From contig CABUUK010000001.1 of NCBI GenBank assembly GCA_902494765.1, positions 1-64,000 on the forward strand: a DNA stretch of 64,000 bases. Direction: 5' to 3'. Under the pieces are notes generated by a model. That model saw only the letters and a program-made list of their open reading frames with translations, was not told where the DNA came from and ran no database searches. This stretch comes from an uncultured Collinsella sp. (GTDB taxonomy: Bacteria > Actinomycetota > Coriobacteriia > Coriobacteriales > Coriobacteriaceae). Shown here piece after piece: positions 16,291 to 25,559 of the stretch. The position numbers and the translations under genes are program-made. The number at the start of each line of letters is the position of its first letter. Position 1 is the first letter of the stretch.

Positions 16291-17211
16291 ATGCAAAAGG
16301 GAGATGCCATGGATGCGGCGGAGCGCTCGGAGCGCATCCCCGATATCGTCATCATCACCGGAATGTCCGGATCGGGCCGCACACAGGCTATGCACGTGTT
16401 CGAGGACATGGGCTATTTTTGCATCGATAACCTGCCTCCGCGTCTCATCGCCCAGCTTGCCGAGCTCGTCGGCATCAATACGGGCGTGGGCAGGCATCTC
16501 GCCGTCACCTGTGACCTGCGCAGCCAGGGCTTGTTCGATGAGCTGCTCGATGCCGTTGCCGCACTCGAGGAGCGCGAGATGAGCTGTGACATCGTGTTTC
16601 TCGAGGCCTCTGACGAGGTGCTGATCCGTCGTTATAGCGAAAACCGCCGCCGCCATCCCATTGCCAAGCCGGGGGAGACTACGGCCGATGCGATTCAGCG
16701 CGAGCGCCTGCAGCTGCAGGGTGTGCGCGACCGAGCCGATATGATCATCGACACGAGCCGCCTGCGTACCTCTGCCCTGCGCAACAAATTGCGCATGGCG
16801 TTCTCCGAGTTGTCCGACCAGCAGCTCATGGACGTCCACGTGTTCTCGTTTGGCTTTAAGCACGGCATGCCCGTCGAAGCGGACATTATGATCGACGTCC
16901 GCTTCCTGCCTAATCCGTTCTACGATCCCGAGATGCGCACGATGACCGGTCTCGATAAAAAGGTCTCCGATTTTGTTCTGGACCATCCCAAGACGCAGGA
17001 GTTTTGGAGGGCTTGGACACAGCTGCTCGATACGGTGATGCCGGGCTATATCGCGGAGGGTAAGCCGCAGCTTTCTATCGCCATCGGCTGCACGGGCGGC
17101 CAGCACCGCAGCGTTGCCATTGCCGAGGCCACGGCCCGTTACCTGGAAGGCGCTCAGTATCATGTGAGCATCTCCCACCGCGACCTGTCGCGCGCCAACA
17201 CGAAGGCATAG
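16291..17211 (+). CDS. rapZ: RapZ/YvcJ-family nucleotide-binding protein
   Basis: About 306-residue P-loop protein of the RapZ (RNase adapter)/YvcJ family. N-terminal Walker A GMSGSGRT, then DMGYFCIDNLPP, D-D region IDVRFLPNPFYDPEMR and the C-terminal signature IGCTGGQHRSVAIAE, which forms the ligand-binding domain controlling amino-sugar synthesis in E. coli RapZ. Two starts are plausible: ATG 16291 (after GGGAGG) and ATG 16309 (after AGGGAG); conserved sequence begins after both. It is followed 6 bp later by whiA; the yvcK gene usually found between them is absent. Confidence 0.93.
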   Translation: MQKGDAMDAAERSERIPDIVIITGMSGSGRTQAMHVFEDMGYFCIDNLPPRLIAQLAELVGINTGVGRHLAVTCDLRSQGLFDELLDAVAALEEREMSCDIVFLEASDEVLIRRYSENRRRHPIAKPGETTADAIQRERLQLQGVRDRADMIIDTSRLRTSALRNKLRMAFSELSDQQLMDVHVFSFGFKHGMPVEADIMIDVRFLPNPFYDPEMRTMTGLDKKVSDFVLDHPKTQEFWRAWTQLLDTVMPGYIAEGKPQLSIAIGCTGGQHRSVAIAEATARYLEGAQYHVSISHRDLSRANTKA

Positions 17212-17217
17212 GCCTGC

Positions 17218-18147
17218 ATGTCGTTTACCGCTGAGGTGCGTGACGAGCTCGCGCGCTGCGAACCCGAATGTGAATACTGCGACTTGTCGACGCTTGCCGC
17301 CCTCACGCGCGTGAGCGGTACGCTCTCGCTTACCGGCTCTGGGCGGTATCGTTTGACGGTTGCGACTGAGACGGGAGCCGTCGCGCGCACGATGATCACG
17401 CTGACGCATCGTATCCTTAAGCTCAAAACGGAGTTCACCGTCCGTAAATCTGTCTTGCATAAGGTTCGAAACTACCTCATCACCTTGCCTGATCAGCCAG
17501 ACCTGGATAAGGCCTTGGTTCTGCTGGGTATCCTCGACCGTAGGGGAGGACTTGTCGCCGGCGTACCCCGACATATCGTTGCCCGTCCTTGCTGTAGACT
17601 TGCCTATATCCGCGGCGCGCTCATCGCGGGCGGCTTCGTGGCCGATCCACGCGGCGATTTTCATTTGGAGATCGCTGTGCAGGGCGAGCAATATGCCAAG
17701 GGGCTTTGCGATCTGTTGGAGCAGATTGGGGCCCATGCTCGTGTTAATGCACGGCGGGGGTCATATGCCGTGTACATTAAGAGCGCCGAGGAAATCGAGC
17801 ATCTATTAAAGCTGATTGGCGCCAAGCGCAGCGTTGCCGAGATTGAGGAGGCGCGCGCGGTCAAGTTGGTTAAGAACGATGTGAACCGTCGCGTGAACGC
17901 CGAGCTCGCCAACCAGACCAGAAGTGCGGGTGCCGCCCAGCATCAGCTTGCGCTTATCGATGAGCTCGAGCAGCGAGGCCTTCGCGATGCGCTTCCGGAT
18001 GCCTTGGCGGTCTTTTGCGACCTGCGCGAGCGCTATCCCGATCTTTCGCTGCGTGATTTAGGGGAGATGGCTGACCCTCCCTTGTCGAAGTCGGCCCTCT
18101 ACCATCGTGTTTTACGGCTTGAAAAGCTCATTGAAGCAAACAGGTAG
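17218..18147 (+). CDS. whiA: DNA-binding protein WhiA
   Basis: 309-residue WhiA, a protein with a degenerate LAGLIDADG homing-endonuclease fold joined to a helix-turn-helix domain. Seen here are the LAGLIDADG-type segments RGALIAGGFVADPRGDFHLE and LLKLIGAKRSVAEIEEARAV, and the C-terminal SLRDLGEMADPPLSKSALYH helix-turn-helix (PPLSKS is typical). In Gram-positives it affects sporulation or cell division and chromosome segregation. ATG 17218 lies 6 bp after rapZ, with no strong ribosome site, which suggests coupling. Confidence 0.94.
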   Translation: MSFTAEVRDELARCEPECEYCDLSTLAALTRVSGTLSLTGSGRYRLTVATETGAVARTMITLTHRILKLKTEFTVRKSVLHKVRNYLITLPDQPDLDKALVLLGILDRRGGLVAGVPRHIVARPCCRLAYIRGALIAGGFVADPRGDFHLEIAVQGEQYAKGLCDLLEQIGAHARVNARRGSYAVYIKSAEEIEHLLKLIGAKRSVAEIEEARAVKLVKNDVNRRVNAELANQTRSAGAAQHQLALIDELEQRGLRDALPDALAVFCDLRERYPDLSLRDLGEMADPPLSKSALYHRVLRLEKLIEANR

Positions 18148-18340
18148 GTTAAAGTATCGACTTATATACGGATTTAGCTGCTATTTTATTCTTTAAAGCG
18201 TTTTAACGCAAATTTGATTTTCAATTTCGAGCATTCTCGTGATATTCAAGTCAAAAAAAAGGTATATTAGGCGAGTGGTTAGTTTGTGGGCCTCAACGGC
18301 AGGCGCTGTAGCTTGCGGGGGCCTTACGAAAGGAGACACA

Positions 18341-19366
18341 ATGGCAGTAAAGGTTGCTATTAACGGCTTCGGTCGCATCGGTCGTCTGGCCTTCCGTCAG
18401 ATGTTCGGTCATGAGGGCTCCGAGATCGTCGCTATCAACGACCTCACCTCTCCCGATATGCTCGCTTACCTGCTGAAGTACGACTCCACGCAGGGCAACT
18501 ACGCTCGCGATCACGAGGTCGTTGCTGGCGAGGATTCCATCACCGTTGACGGCAAGGAGATCAAGATCTACAAGGAGGCCGACGCCAACAACCTGCCTTG
18601 GGGCGACCTCGACGTCGACGTCGTTCTCGAGTGCACCGGCTTCTACACCAGCAAGGCTAAGGCTCAGGCCCACATCAACGCTGGCGCCAAGAAGGTCGTC
18701 ATCTCCGCTCCGGCCGGCAGCGATCTGCCCACCATCGTGTACAACGTCAACCATGAGACGCTGACCGCTGAGGACAACATCATCTCCGCTGCTTCCTGCA
18801 CCACCAACTGCCTCGCCCCGATGGCCAAGGGTCTGAACGACTTCGCTCCCATCGTGTCCGGCATCATGACCACCATTCACGCCTGGACTGGCGACCAGAT
18901 GCCGCTCGACGGCCCGCAGCGCAAGGGCAACAAGCGTCGTAGCCGCGCCTGCGCCGTCAACATCGTCCCCAACACCACCGGTGCTGCCAAGGCTATCGGC
19001 CTGGTTCTCCCCGAGCTCAACGGTAAGCTCATCGGTGCCGCCCAGCGCGTCCCGACGCCGACCGGCTCCATCACCAACCTCTACGCTGTCGTTGACAAGA
19101 AGGTCACCGTCGACGAGGTCAACGCTGCTATGAAGGCCTACGCTGCCACCATCTCCGAGACCTTCGGTTACAACGAGGACGACATCGTCTCCACCGACAT
19201 CATCGGCGAGACCCACGGCTCCATCTTCGACGCCACTCAGACCATGTGCTCTGACCTCGGCAACGGCCAGACCCTCGTTCAGGTCACCTCTTGGTACGAC
19301 AACGAGAACTCCTACACCTCTCAGATGGTCCGCACCATCAAGTACTTCGAGAAGTTCGTTGCTTAA
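18341..19366 (+). CDS. gap: Glyceraldehyde-3-phosphate dehydrogenase, type I
   Basis: 341-residue glycolytic enzyme oxidising glyceraldehyde-3-P to 1,3-bisphosphoglycerate with NAD. The N-terminal Rossmann motif INGFGRIGR and the catalytic cysteine in [11 protein letters not shown] are intact, as are HAWTGDQ and the [10 protein letters not shown]-terminal motif. ATG 18341 has AAAGGAG 7 bp upstream; the in-frame extension from 18239 covers the leader and is rejected. Codon use is strongly biased (GCT/GCC, CGC/CGT, AAG), indicating high expression. It stands in an apparently separate transcript: the 193-bp upstream gap is AT-rich and a strong terminator follows. Confidence 0.98.
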   Translation: MAVKVAINGFGRIGRLAFRQMFGHEGSEIVAINDLTSPDMLAYLLKYDSTQGNYARDHEVVAGEDSITVDGKEIKIYKEADANNLPWGDLDVDVVLECTGFYTSKAKAQAHINAGAKKVVISAPAGSDLPTIVYNVNHETLTAEDNIISAASCTTNCLAPMAKGLNDFAPIVSGIMTTIHAWTGDQMPLDGPQRKGNKRRSRACAVNIVPNTTGAAKAIGLVLPELNGKLIGAAQRVPTPTGSITNLYAVVDKKVTVDEVNAAMKAYAATISETFGYNEDDIVSTDIIGETHGSIFDATQTMCSDLGNGQTLVQVTSWYDNENSYTSQMVRTIKYFEKFVA

Positions 19367-19404
19367 TTTAGCTTTTAACGAATAGCTCGTTGAGCGTCTA
19401 AAGA

Positions 19405-19450
19405 AGGGCGCGGCCTTATAGGGCTTACACCCTAGGGTCGCGCCCTTTTT
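19405..19450 (+). terminator. Terminator after gap
   Basis: AGGGCGCGGCC pairs with GGTCGCGCCCT, with an inner TAGGG/CCCTA helix, followed by TTTTT. Confidence 0.88.
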
Positions 19451-19506
19451 ATAAGAAATTGTCTGCCGTAATGGGAGGCAGACACGTACGAAAGGTAGAA
19501 GCAAAC

Positions 19507-20697
19507 ATGGCCTTTACCAAGAAGACCGTCCGCGACATCGATGTCGACGGCAAGCGCGTTCTCGTCCGCGTTGACTTTAACGTGCCTATCAAGGATGGCG
19601 TCGTTGGCGACACCACCCGTATCAAGGCTGCCCTGCCCACCATCAACTATCTCGTTGAGCACAACGCTCGCGTCATCCTCATGAGCCACCTCGGCCGTCC
19701 CGAGGGCACCGGCTTCCAGCCCGAGCTGTCTCTCGAGCCCGTCGCCAAGAAGCTCGCTGAGCTCTCTGGTCTCGACGTTGCCTTTGTCGCCGACACCTAC
19801 GGCGAGAAGGCTGCTGAGGCTGTCGCTGCCGTCGAGCCGGGCAAGGTCCTCGTTCTCGAGAACGTCCGTTTTGACAAGCGTGAGAAGAAGAACGATCCCG
19901 AGATCGCCAAGAAGCTCGCTTCCTATGGTGACGTCTTCGTTCTCGATGCCTTCGGTACCGCTCATCGCGCCCAGGGTTCCGTCGTGGGCCCCGCCGCTTA
20001 CCTGCCCGCAGTCGCTGGCTTCCTGCTCGAGAAGGAGGTCGACACGCTGACCGGCATCTTCGCCGAGCCCGAGCGTCCCTTCGTCGCTATCGTCGGCGGT
20101 TCCAAGGTTTCCTCCAAGATCGGTGTTCTCGATCACCTCATCGACTCTGCTGATACCCTGATCATCGGTGGCGGCATGGCCTACACCTTCTTCCTGGCTC
20201 AGGGCCTGTCCGTTGGTCAGTCCCTCAAGGAAGAGGACTGGGTCGAGCGCGCTGGCGAGATGCTCAAGAAGGCCGAGGAGAAGGGCGTCAAGATCCTGCT
20301 CCCCATCGACAACCGTGTTGCCGATCACTTTGGCGAGGACGCTGTCCCCGAGGTTGTCGCTTCCGACGCTATCCCCGACGATCGTGAGGGTATGGACATC
20401 GGCCCCAAGACCGAGGAACTCTACGCCGAGGCCGTCAAGGGCGCCAAGACCGTGTTCTGGAATGGCCCCATGGGCGTCTTCGAGTTCGATAACTTCGCTC
20501 ACGGCACCCAGGCTATCGCCGAGGCTGTCGCCGAGGCCGACTGCACCTCGATCATCGGTGGTGGCGATTCCGTCGCGGCCGTCAACAAGTTTAACCTAGC
20601 CGACAAGATGAGCTGGATTTCCACCGGCGGTGGCGCTTCCATGGAGCTCGTCGAGGGTAAGGCCCTGCCCGGAGTGGAGGCGCTTCTCGATGCCTAA
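19507..20697 (+). CDS. pgk: Phosphoglycerate kinase
   Basis: 396-residue glycolytic kinase (1,3-bisphosphoglycerate plus ADP to 3-phosphoglycerate plus ATP). N-terminal RVDFNVPIKDG, MSHLGRPEG, DAFGTAHRAQGS, the hinge, and the C-terminal nucleotide loop IIGGGDSVAAVNKF with GGGASMELVEGKALPGVEAL are all canonical. ATG 19507 is preceded by AAAGGTAGAAG; the frame upstream of it has no homology. It overlaps tpiA by 8 bp, so the two are translationally coupled, and gpmI follows 5 bp after tpiA. Confidence 0.98.
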   Translation: MAFTKKTVRDIDVDGKRVLVRVDFNVPIKDGVVGDTTRIKAALPTINYLVEHNARVILMSHLGRPEGTGFQPELSLEPVAKKLAELSGLDVAFVADTYGEKAAEAVAAVEPGKVLVLENVRFDKREKKNDPEIAKKLASYGDVFVLDAFGTAHRAQGSVVGPAAYLPAVAGFLLEKEVDTLTGIFAEPERPFVAIVGGSKVSSKIGVLDHLIDSADTLIIGGGMAYTFFLAQGLSVGQSLKEEDWVERAGEMLKKAEEKGVKILLPIDNRVADHFGEDAVPEVVASDAIPDDREGMDIGPKTEELYAEAVKGAKTVFWNGPMGVFEFDNFAHGTQAIAEAVAEADCTSIIGGGDSVAAVNKFNLADKMSWISTGGGASMELVEGKALPGVEALLDA

Positions 20698-21457
20698 ACG
20701 CACCCTTCTTATCGCTGGTAACTGGAAGATGAACAACGACGTCGCCGAGGCTGCCAAGCTCGCCGACGAGCTGGCTCAGGCTCTGCCCGAGGTTCCGGCT
20801 GGCGTCGAGGTACTCGTCTGCCCTCCGACCATCGACATCACCACGGTTCATGACCGCATTCAGGCTGCCCCCATCGCCCTCGGTGCACAGAACGTGTACT
20901 GGGAGGCCAAGGGTGCCTTCACCGGTGAGTCCTCTTGCGACATGCTCAAGTCCGCTGGCTGCACCTACTGCATCATCGGTCACTCCGAGCGTCGCGACTA
21001 CTTCCACGAGACCGACGAGGACCAGAACAAGAAGGCCAAGGCTCTCGTTGCCGCCGGCCTTGTTCCCGTCTTCTGCTGCGGCGAGTCCCTCGAGGTCCGC
21101 GAGGCCGGCACCTATGTCGAGCACGTCGTGAACCAGGTCAAGGCTGGCCTTGCTGGTCTTGAGATCACCTGCCCCAAGCAGGTCGTCGTCGCCTATGAGC
21201 CCATCTGGGCCATCGGCACCGGCAAGACCGCTACCGCCGAGGACGCTCAGGAGGTCTGCGGCGCTATCCGTGAGACCCTCAAGGAGATGTTCGGCGAGGA
21301 GCTCGCCAACGGCATCCGCGTTCTCTACGGTGGTTCCGCCAAGCCCGGTAACATCGCCGAGCTCGTCGCCAAGCCCGACGTTGACGGCGCCCTCGTGGGC
21401 GGCGCTTCGCTCAAGGCTGCCGACTTCGCCTCTATGGTCGTCAAGGCAGGCGAGTAG
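20690..21457 (+). CDS. tpiA: Triosephosphate isomerase
   Basis: 255-residue TIM barrel interconverting dihydroxyacetone phosphate and glyceraldehyde-3-P. Catalytic lysine in AGNWKMN (N-terminus), histidine in GHSERRDYF (about 97), glutamate in AYEPIWAIGTG (about 170) and phosphate loops YGGSAKPGN and GALVGGASL are present. The ATG at 20690 sits inside the end of pgk with GGAGG upstream. A longer in-frame extension into pgk is not supported. Member of the pgk-tpiA-gpmI operon. Confidence 0.98.
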   Translation: MPKRTLLIAGNWKMNNDVAEAAKLADELAQALPEVPAGVEVLVCPPTIDITTVHDRIQAAPIALGAQNVYWEAKGAFTGESSCDMLKSAGCTYCIIGHSERRDYFHETDEDQNKKAKALVAAGLVPVFCCGESLEVREAGTYVEHVVNQVKAGLAGLEITCPKQVVVAYEPIWAIGTGKTATAEDAQEVCGAIRETLKEMFGEELANGIRVLYGGSAKPGNIAELVAKPDVDGALVGGASLKAADFASMVVKAGE

Positions 21458-21462
21458 GACAT

Positions 21463-23016
21463 ATGGCACAACGTCATCTTCCTGCGCTCCTGATTATCAT
21501 GGACGGCTGCGGCCTGGCTCCGGCTGATGGCGAGAACGCCGTCGCCGCTGCCAAGACGCCCTTCCTTGATGGCCTGTACGAGAAGTATCCTCACACCACG
21601 CTCGGTGCTTCGGGCGAGGACGTGGGCCTTCCCGACGGCCAGATGGGCAACTCCGAGGTGGGTCACCTCAACATCGGTGCCGGTCGCATCGTGTTCCAGG
21701 AGCTTTCGCGCATCAACAATGCCATCAAGGACGGCTCCATCGCCAAGAACGAGGTTTTCGTCAAGGCCATGGACGATGTCAAGGCTGACGGCAAGACTCT
21801 CCACCTCATGGGCCTTATGAGCCCTGGCGGCGTTCACTCCCACATGAACCACGTCGAGGCTCTGGTCAAGATGGCTGCCGAGCATGGTGTCAAGACCGTT
21901 CGCGTCCACGCCTTCATGGATGGCCGCGACGTCGACCCGCAGTCCGGTGCCGGTTACATGAGTGAGTTCTGCGCCTTCCTGGCCAAGATTTCCGAGGAGA
22001 CCGGTTGCGACGCTCGCGTTGCCACCGTCTCGGGCCGTTATTGGGCGATGGACCGCGACAACCGTTGGGAGCGCATCCAGCGCGCCTACGACGTCATGGT
22101 CAACGCGTCCGATGCTGATACCGACCCCGTTGCCGGTATCAAGGCCTACTACGAGAAGGACCCGCGCGGCGACGAGTTCGTCGAGCCCTTCGCTGCCCAC
22201 AACGAGGGCATTCACGAGGGCGACGCGGCCATCTTCTTCAACTTCCGTCCCGACCGCGCTCGTCAGATGACCCGCGTGTTCACGGACAAGGAGTTCGACG
22301 GCTTTGAGCGCGAGCAGATCAAGCTTTCGCACTTTGTGACGATGACCGAGTATGATCCGACGTTTGACGTCGAGGTCGCCTTCCCCAAGACGTTCCCCGA
22401 GAACGTCCTGGCCGACGTTATCGCCGCCAATGGCCTGAAGCAGCTGCACACTGCCGAGACCGAGAAGTACGCCCACGTGACGTTCTTCCTCAACGGTGGC
22501 ATCGAGGAGCCCAAGGAGGGCGAGGAGCGCGTGCTCGTCGCTTCCCCCAAGGTTGCTACCTACGATCTGCAGCCCGAGATGAGCGCTCCCGAGGTTACCG
22601 AGAAGCTCGTCGCCGCCATCAACGAGGATTGCGCTGATTTCTACATCGTGAACTTCGCGAACTGCGACATGGTTGGTCACACCGGTGTCTTCGACGCTGC
22701 CGTTAAGGCTGTCGAGGCTGTTGACGATGCCCTGTCCAAGGTTGTCCCGGCGATTCTCGCCAAGGGCGGCTTTGCACTGATTACCGCCGACCACGGCAAC
22801 GCCGATCACATGTTTGACGTTGCTTCCGACGGTTCCAAGCATCCGTTTACGGCTCACACCACCAACCGCGTGCCGTTCATCATCGTTGATGAGAAGGCAC
22901 AGCTCACCGGTATCGAGGACGGCCGTCTTTCCGATATCGCTCCGACCATGCTCACCATGGCTGGTATTGAGCCTTCCGCCGAGATGACGGGCCGCGTGCT
23001 CGCCACCGAGGCCTAA
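21463..23016 (+). CDS. gpmI: 2,3-bisphosphoglycerate-independent phosphoglycerate mutase
   Basis: 517-residue Mn-dependent enzyme of the alkaline phosphatase superfamily that converts 3-phosphoglycerate to 2-phosphoglycerate. The metal and phosphoserine region IIMDGCGLAP...GNSEVGHLNIGAGR includes the serine nucleophile (usual form GNSEVGH). Further metal ligands are in NFANCDMVGHTG and TADHGNADHM; FNFRPDRARQMT is also typical. ATG 21463 lies 5 bp after the tpiA stop. A strong terminator closes the operon. Confidence 0.97.
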   Translation: MAQRHLPALLIIMDGCGLAPADGENAVAAAKTPFLDGLYEKYPHTTLGASGEDVGLPDGQMGNSEVGHLNIGAGRIVFQELSRINNAIKDGSIAKNEVFVKAMDDVKADGKTLHLMGLMSPGGVHSHMNHVEALVKMAAEHGVKTVRVHAFMDGRDVDPQSGAGYMSEFCAFLAKISEETGCDARVATVSGRYWAMDRDNRWERIQRAYDVMVNASDADTDPVAGIKAYYEKDPRGDEFVEPFAAHNEGIHEGDAAIFFNFRPDRARQMTRVFTDKEFDGFEREQIKLSHFVTMTEYDPTFDVEVAFPKTFPENVLADVIAANGLKQLHTAETEKYAHVTFFLNGGIEEPKEGEERVLVASPKVATYDLQPEMSAPEVTEKLVAAINEDCADFYIVNFANCDMVGHTGVFDAAVKAVEAVDDALSKVVPAILAKGGFALITADHGNADHMFDVASDGSKHPFTAHTTNRVPFIIVDEKAQLTGIEDGRLSDIAPTMLTMAGIEPSAEMTGRVLATEA

Positions 23017-23043
23017 GAGAAAACAAATACCGTTTTCTAGTAA

Positions 23044-23076
23044 GGGGGTTGTCCACAACCGGACAACCCCCTTTTT
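23044..23076 (+). terminator. Terminator after gpmI
   Basis: GGGGGTTGTCC and GGACAACCCCC form a perfect 11-bp stem with six-base loop, followed by TTTTT. Confidence 0.95.
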
Positions 23077-23180
23077 GGTATTTCTGCCATTTCCACCCCG
23101 TCCTTGAGTGGCAGGTAGGGGAGAGCGGGGGATTGTGGTACAGTACTGGAGTTTGAATTGTTCTATTAAGGAGCTTATCT

Positions 23181-23435
23181 ATGGGTCCGTTCCAGATTCT
23201 TCTGTTTGTCGTTTGGGCTGTTTCTGCCGTGGCGCTGACGATTCTCGTCCTGATGCATTCCGGTAAGGGTACCGGCGTTTCGGATATGATTGCCAGCTCG
23301 CTGTATAACTCCAGCTCTGCCACGGGCGTTATGGAGCAGAACCTTGACCGCCTGACCGTCATCATGGCTGTCGTGTTTGCCGTGTGCGTCGTGCTGTGCA
23401 TGTTCTTCTTCCCGCAGGGCATCGTGGGCTACTAA
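23181..23435 (+). CDS. secG: Preprotein translocase subunit SecG
   Basis: 84-residue membrane protein of the SecYEG channel. Two transmembrane helices (about 5-24 and 54-75) flank the conserved LMHSGKGTGVSDMI segment typical of SecG. AAGGAGC precedes the ATG at 23181. Position downstream of the gap-pgk-tpiA block is conserved in Actinobacteria. It has a terminator on each side and is probably monocistronic. Confidence 0.94.
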   Translation: MGPFQILLFVVWAVSAVALTILVLMHSGKGTGVSDMIASSLYNSSSATGVMEQNLDRLTVIMAVVFAVCVVLCMFFFPQGIVGY

Positions 23436-23458
23436 TCACGAGCCGTATAAATACTTGA

Positions 23459-23488
23459 AAAGGGTCCCGCAAGTGCGGGACCCTTTTT
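23459..23488 (+). terminator. Terminator after secG
   Basis: AAAGGGTCCCGC and GCGGGACCCTTT with an AAGT loop and T-run. Confidence 0.93.
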
Positions 23489-23598
23489 GTTTACATATTT
23501 GTAACAGAGTCAAAATATCCTCATATACTTCGCCCAACTAAAGAAAATCTCGACCGTTAACCGGAATTAGCCCCAAATCGTGCATAAAATGCGCTACT

Positions 23599-23648
23599 GT
23601 ATTGCAATACGTTGGTCCGCTTTGTATAACCAGCCAAAACGGCGGACC
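23599..23648. promoter_or_regulatory. Two inverted repeats upstream of the oligopeptide importer
   Basis: A perfect 12-bp palindrome GTATTGCAATAC (23599-23610) is followed by GGTCCGC/GCGGACC arms (23614-23620 and 23642-23648). They lie 80-130 bp before the binding-protein gene, so they are candidate operator or leader structures. No regulator is identified. Confidence 0.4.
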
Positions 23649-23726
23649 GCGTTTGAATGGTTCGATTGGGCTGTCTTGACGTTGCCCGACCGAACTTACT
23701 TTGTCCTATCTCATAAGGAGGATGGC

Positions 23727-25403
23727 ATGGCTGATTCTATGTTCCAACAGCCCGTTATGGGTCGTCGCGCCTTTGTCGGCGGTACCCTTGCTGCGAGCTC
23801 CATGGCTTTTCTTGCCGCATGCGGCAAGAAGGGCGGCGACGCTTCCGGTTCTGAGTCCGGTTCGACGCTGAACTTCTACATCAACAACCCGGTCTGCATC
23901 GACCCCTACAATGTCCAGGAGGACCAGGGCACTCAGGTCGAGTACCAGCTCTTTGACGCTCTGACCTCTTATGACGCCGAGAAGGGCGAGATCGTTCCGC
24001 TGGCTTGCGAGTCCTTTGAGGCCAACGACGACGCCACCGAGTTTACCTTCAAGATCAAGAAGGCCAAGTTCCACAACGGTGACGACGTTACCTCCAAGTC
24101 TTTCAAGCTCGGTTGGGAGCGTCTGGTCAACACCAAGTCGGCCATCGCTACCGAGTACGGCCCTTCCGAGGTCTCCTATCACCTTTCTATGGTCGAGGGC
24201 TATGACGACCTGCTTGCCGGTAACGCTACCGAGCTCAGCGGTGTTACTTGCCCCGACGATGAGACCCTCGTCGTCAAGCTGTCTTCCGCTTACGCCGACT
24301 TCCCCTTCGTCGCCTCTCACCCGGCTCTGGCCCCGGTTCCCGAGTGCGCCGAGTCCGATGTCAAGAGCTTCTATCTTGCACCGGTCGGTAACGGCCCGTT
24401 CATGATGGACGGCAAGTGGGAGGATGGTCAGGAGATCAACCTCAAGAAGTTCGACGATTACTATGGCGACAAGGCCAAGATCGATGGCATCCACTTCCAG
24501 GTCATCAAGGACATGGAGACTGCTTACAAGGAGTTCCAGGCCGGTAACCTCGATGTCTGCGACGTTCCCGTTGCTCAGATCGATGCCGCCAAGAAGGATC
24601 GCGGCGTGTCCAAGGACGGCTACACCATGGGTGACGGCGAGCGCATGCTGCTCGGCGCCGAGCCTTCCACGTACTATCTGACCTGCAACACCACGGCCGA
24701 GCCGTTCAACAACGCCGACCTGCGTAGGGGCATCTCCCTGGCCATCAACCGTGAGGCCATCTGCAAGACCATCTTCAAGGGTACCCGTACCCCTGCCGAC
24801 GGCATTGTTCCTCCGGGCATCGATGGCTACAAGGAGGGCGCATGGGAGTTCTGCGCCTACGATGTCGACAAGGCTAACGAGTACCTCGACAAGGTTGCTC
24901 CCGCTGGCGCTAACGGGGATCGTGGCATTAGCGTGACCCTTTCCTACAACCAGGACGGCGGTCACAAGGAGATCATGGAGTCCATCATCGGTGACCTCGC
25001 CAAGGTTGGCGTTACCGCTGTCTCCGATACCCCTGAGTGGTCTGCCTTGCTCGAGCAGTACCAGAACTTTAACTATCAGTTCGGTCGTCTGGGTTGGATT
25101 GCCGACTACCCGATTATGGACAACTTCCTGTATCCGCTGTTCCACTCTGATTCCCTCGGTGGCGACAACCGCTCCGGTTACAACAACCCCGAGTTCGACG
25201 CCAAGGTCGACGAGGCTCGTACTATTGTTGACGACGAGGAGCGCGTCGCTAAGATGCAGGAGGCCGATGCAATGGTCGCTGCCGACTGCCCGGTCATCCC
25301 GGTGATGTTCTACACGCACACCATCGTCGGCTCCGATCGCATCAAGCACCTCTATGTCGATCCGCAGAAGCACGCCGAGCTGGGTACCGCTGAGCTCGCC
25401 TAA
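23727..25403 (+). CDS. oppA: Oligopeptide-binding lipoprotein, OppA family
   Basis: 558-residue family 5 solute-binding protein. The N-terminus has a twin arginine (MGRRAFVG), a hydrophobic segment and lipobox LAAC, so it is an exported lipoprotein. The body shows KKAKFHNGDDVTSKSFKLGW and the LRRGISLAINREAICK family signature. OppA-type ends (YTHTIVGSDRIKHLYVDP) fit an oligopeptide ligand. ATG 23727 is preceded by AAGGAGGAT; the frame extends upstream without homology. It heads a five-gene oppABCDF operon; a hairpin between it and the permeases may keep it at higher level. Confidence 0.92.
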   Translation: MADSMFQQPVMGRRAFVGGTLAASSMAFLAACGKKGGDASGSESGSTLNFYINNPVCIDPYNVQEDQGTQVEYQLFDALTSYDAEKGEIVPLACESFEANDDATEFTFKIKKAKFHNGDDVTSKSFKLGWERLVNTKSAIATEYGPSEVSYHLSMVEGYDDLLAGNATELSGVTCPDDETLVVKLSSAYADFPFVASHPALAPVPECAESDVKSFYLAPVGNGPFMMDGKWEDGQEINLKKFDDYYGDKAKIDGIHFQVIKDMETAYKEFQAGNLDVCDVPVAQIDAAKKDRGVSKDGYTMGDGERMLLGAEPSTYYLTCNTTAEPFNNADLRRGISLAINREAICKTIFKGTRTPADGIVPPGIDGYKEGAWEFCAYDVDKANEYLDKVAPAGANGDRGISVTLSYNQDGGHKEIMESIIGDLAKVGVTAVSDTPEWSALLEQYQNFNYQFGRLGWIADYPIMDNFLYPLFHSDSLGGDNRSGYNNPEFDAKVDEARTIVDDEERVAKMQEADAMVAADCPVIPVMFYTHTIVGSDRIKHLYVDPQKHAELGTAELA

Positions 25404-25499
25404 GAGTTTGCAGCTTCCGTGAGGGTCAAGTATTTACGTAGACCTCATGGGAAACATACAGTTCTCCCTAACCTGGGGTAAACTGGCTGATGGTAATTT

Positions 25500-25529
25500 T
25501 GGGATGCCGGTCTGGCGATCGGCATCCCA
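25500..25529 (+). terminator. Intercistronic hairpin after oppA
   Basis: TGGGATGCCG (25500-25509) and CGGCATCCCA (25520-25529) form a perfect 10-bp stem followed by TTTAGG. Same position as the hairpins after the other two binding-protein genes. Confidence 0.65.
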
Positions 25530-25559
25530 TTTAGGTTAATCCCTAGATAGGGGAGTGGT

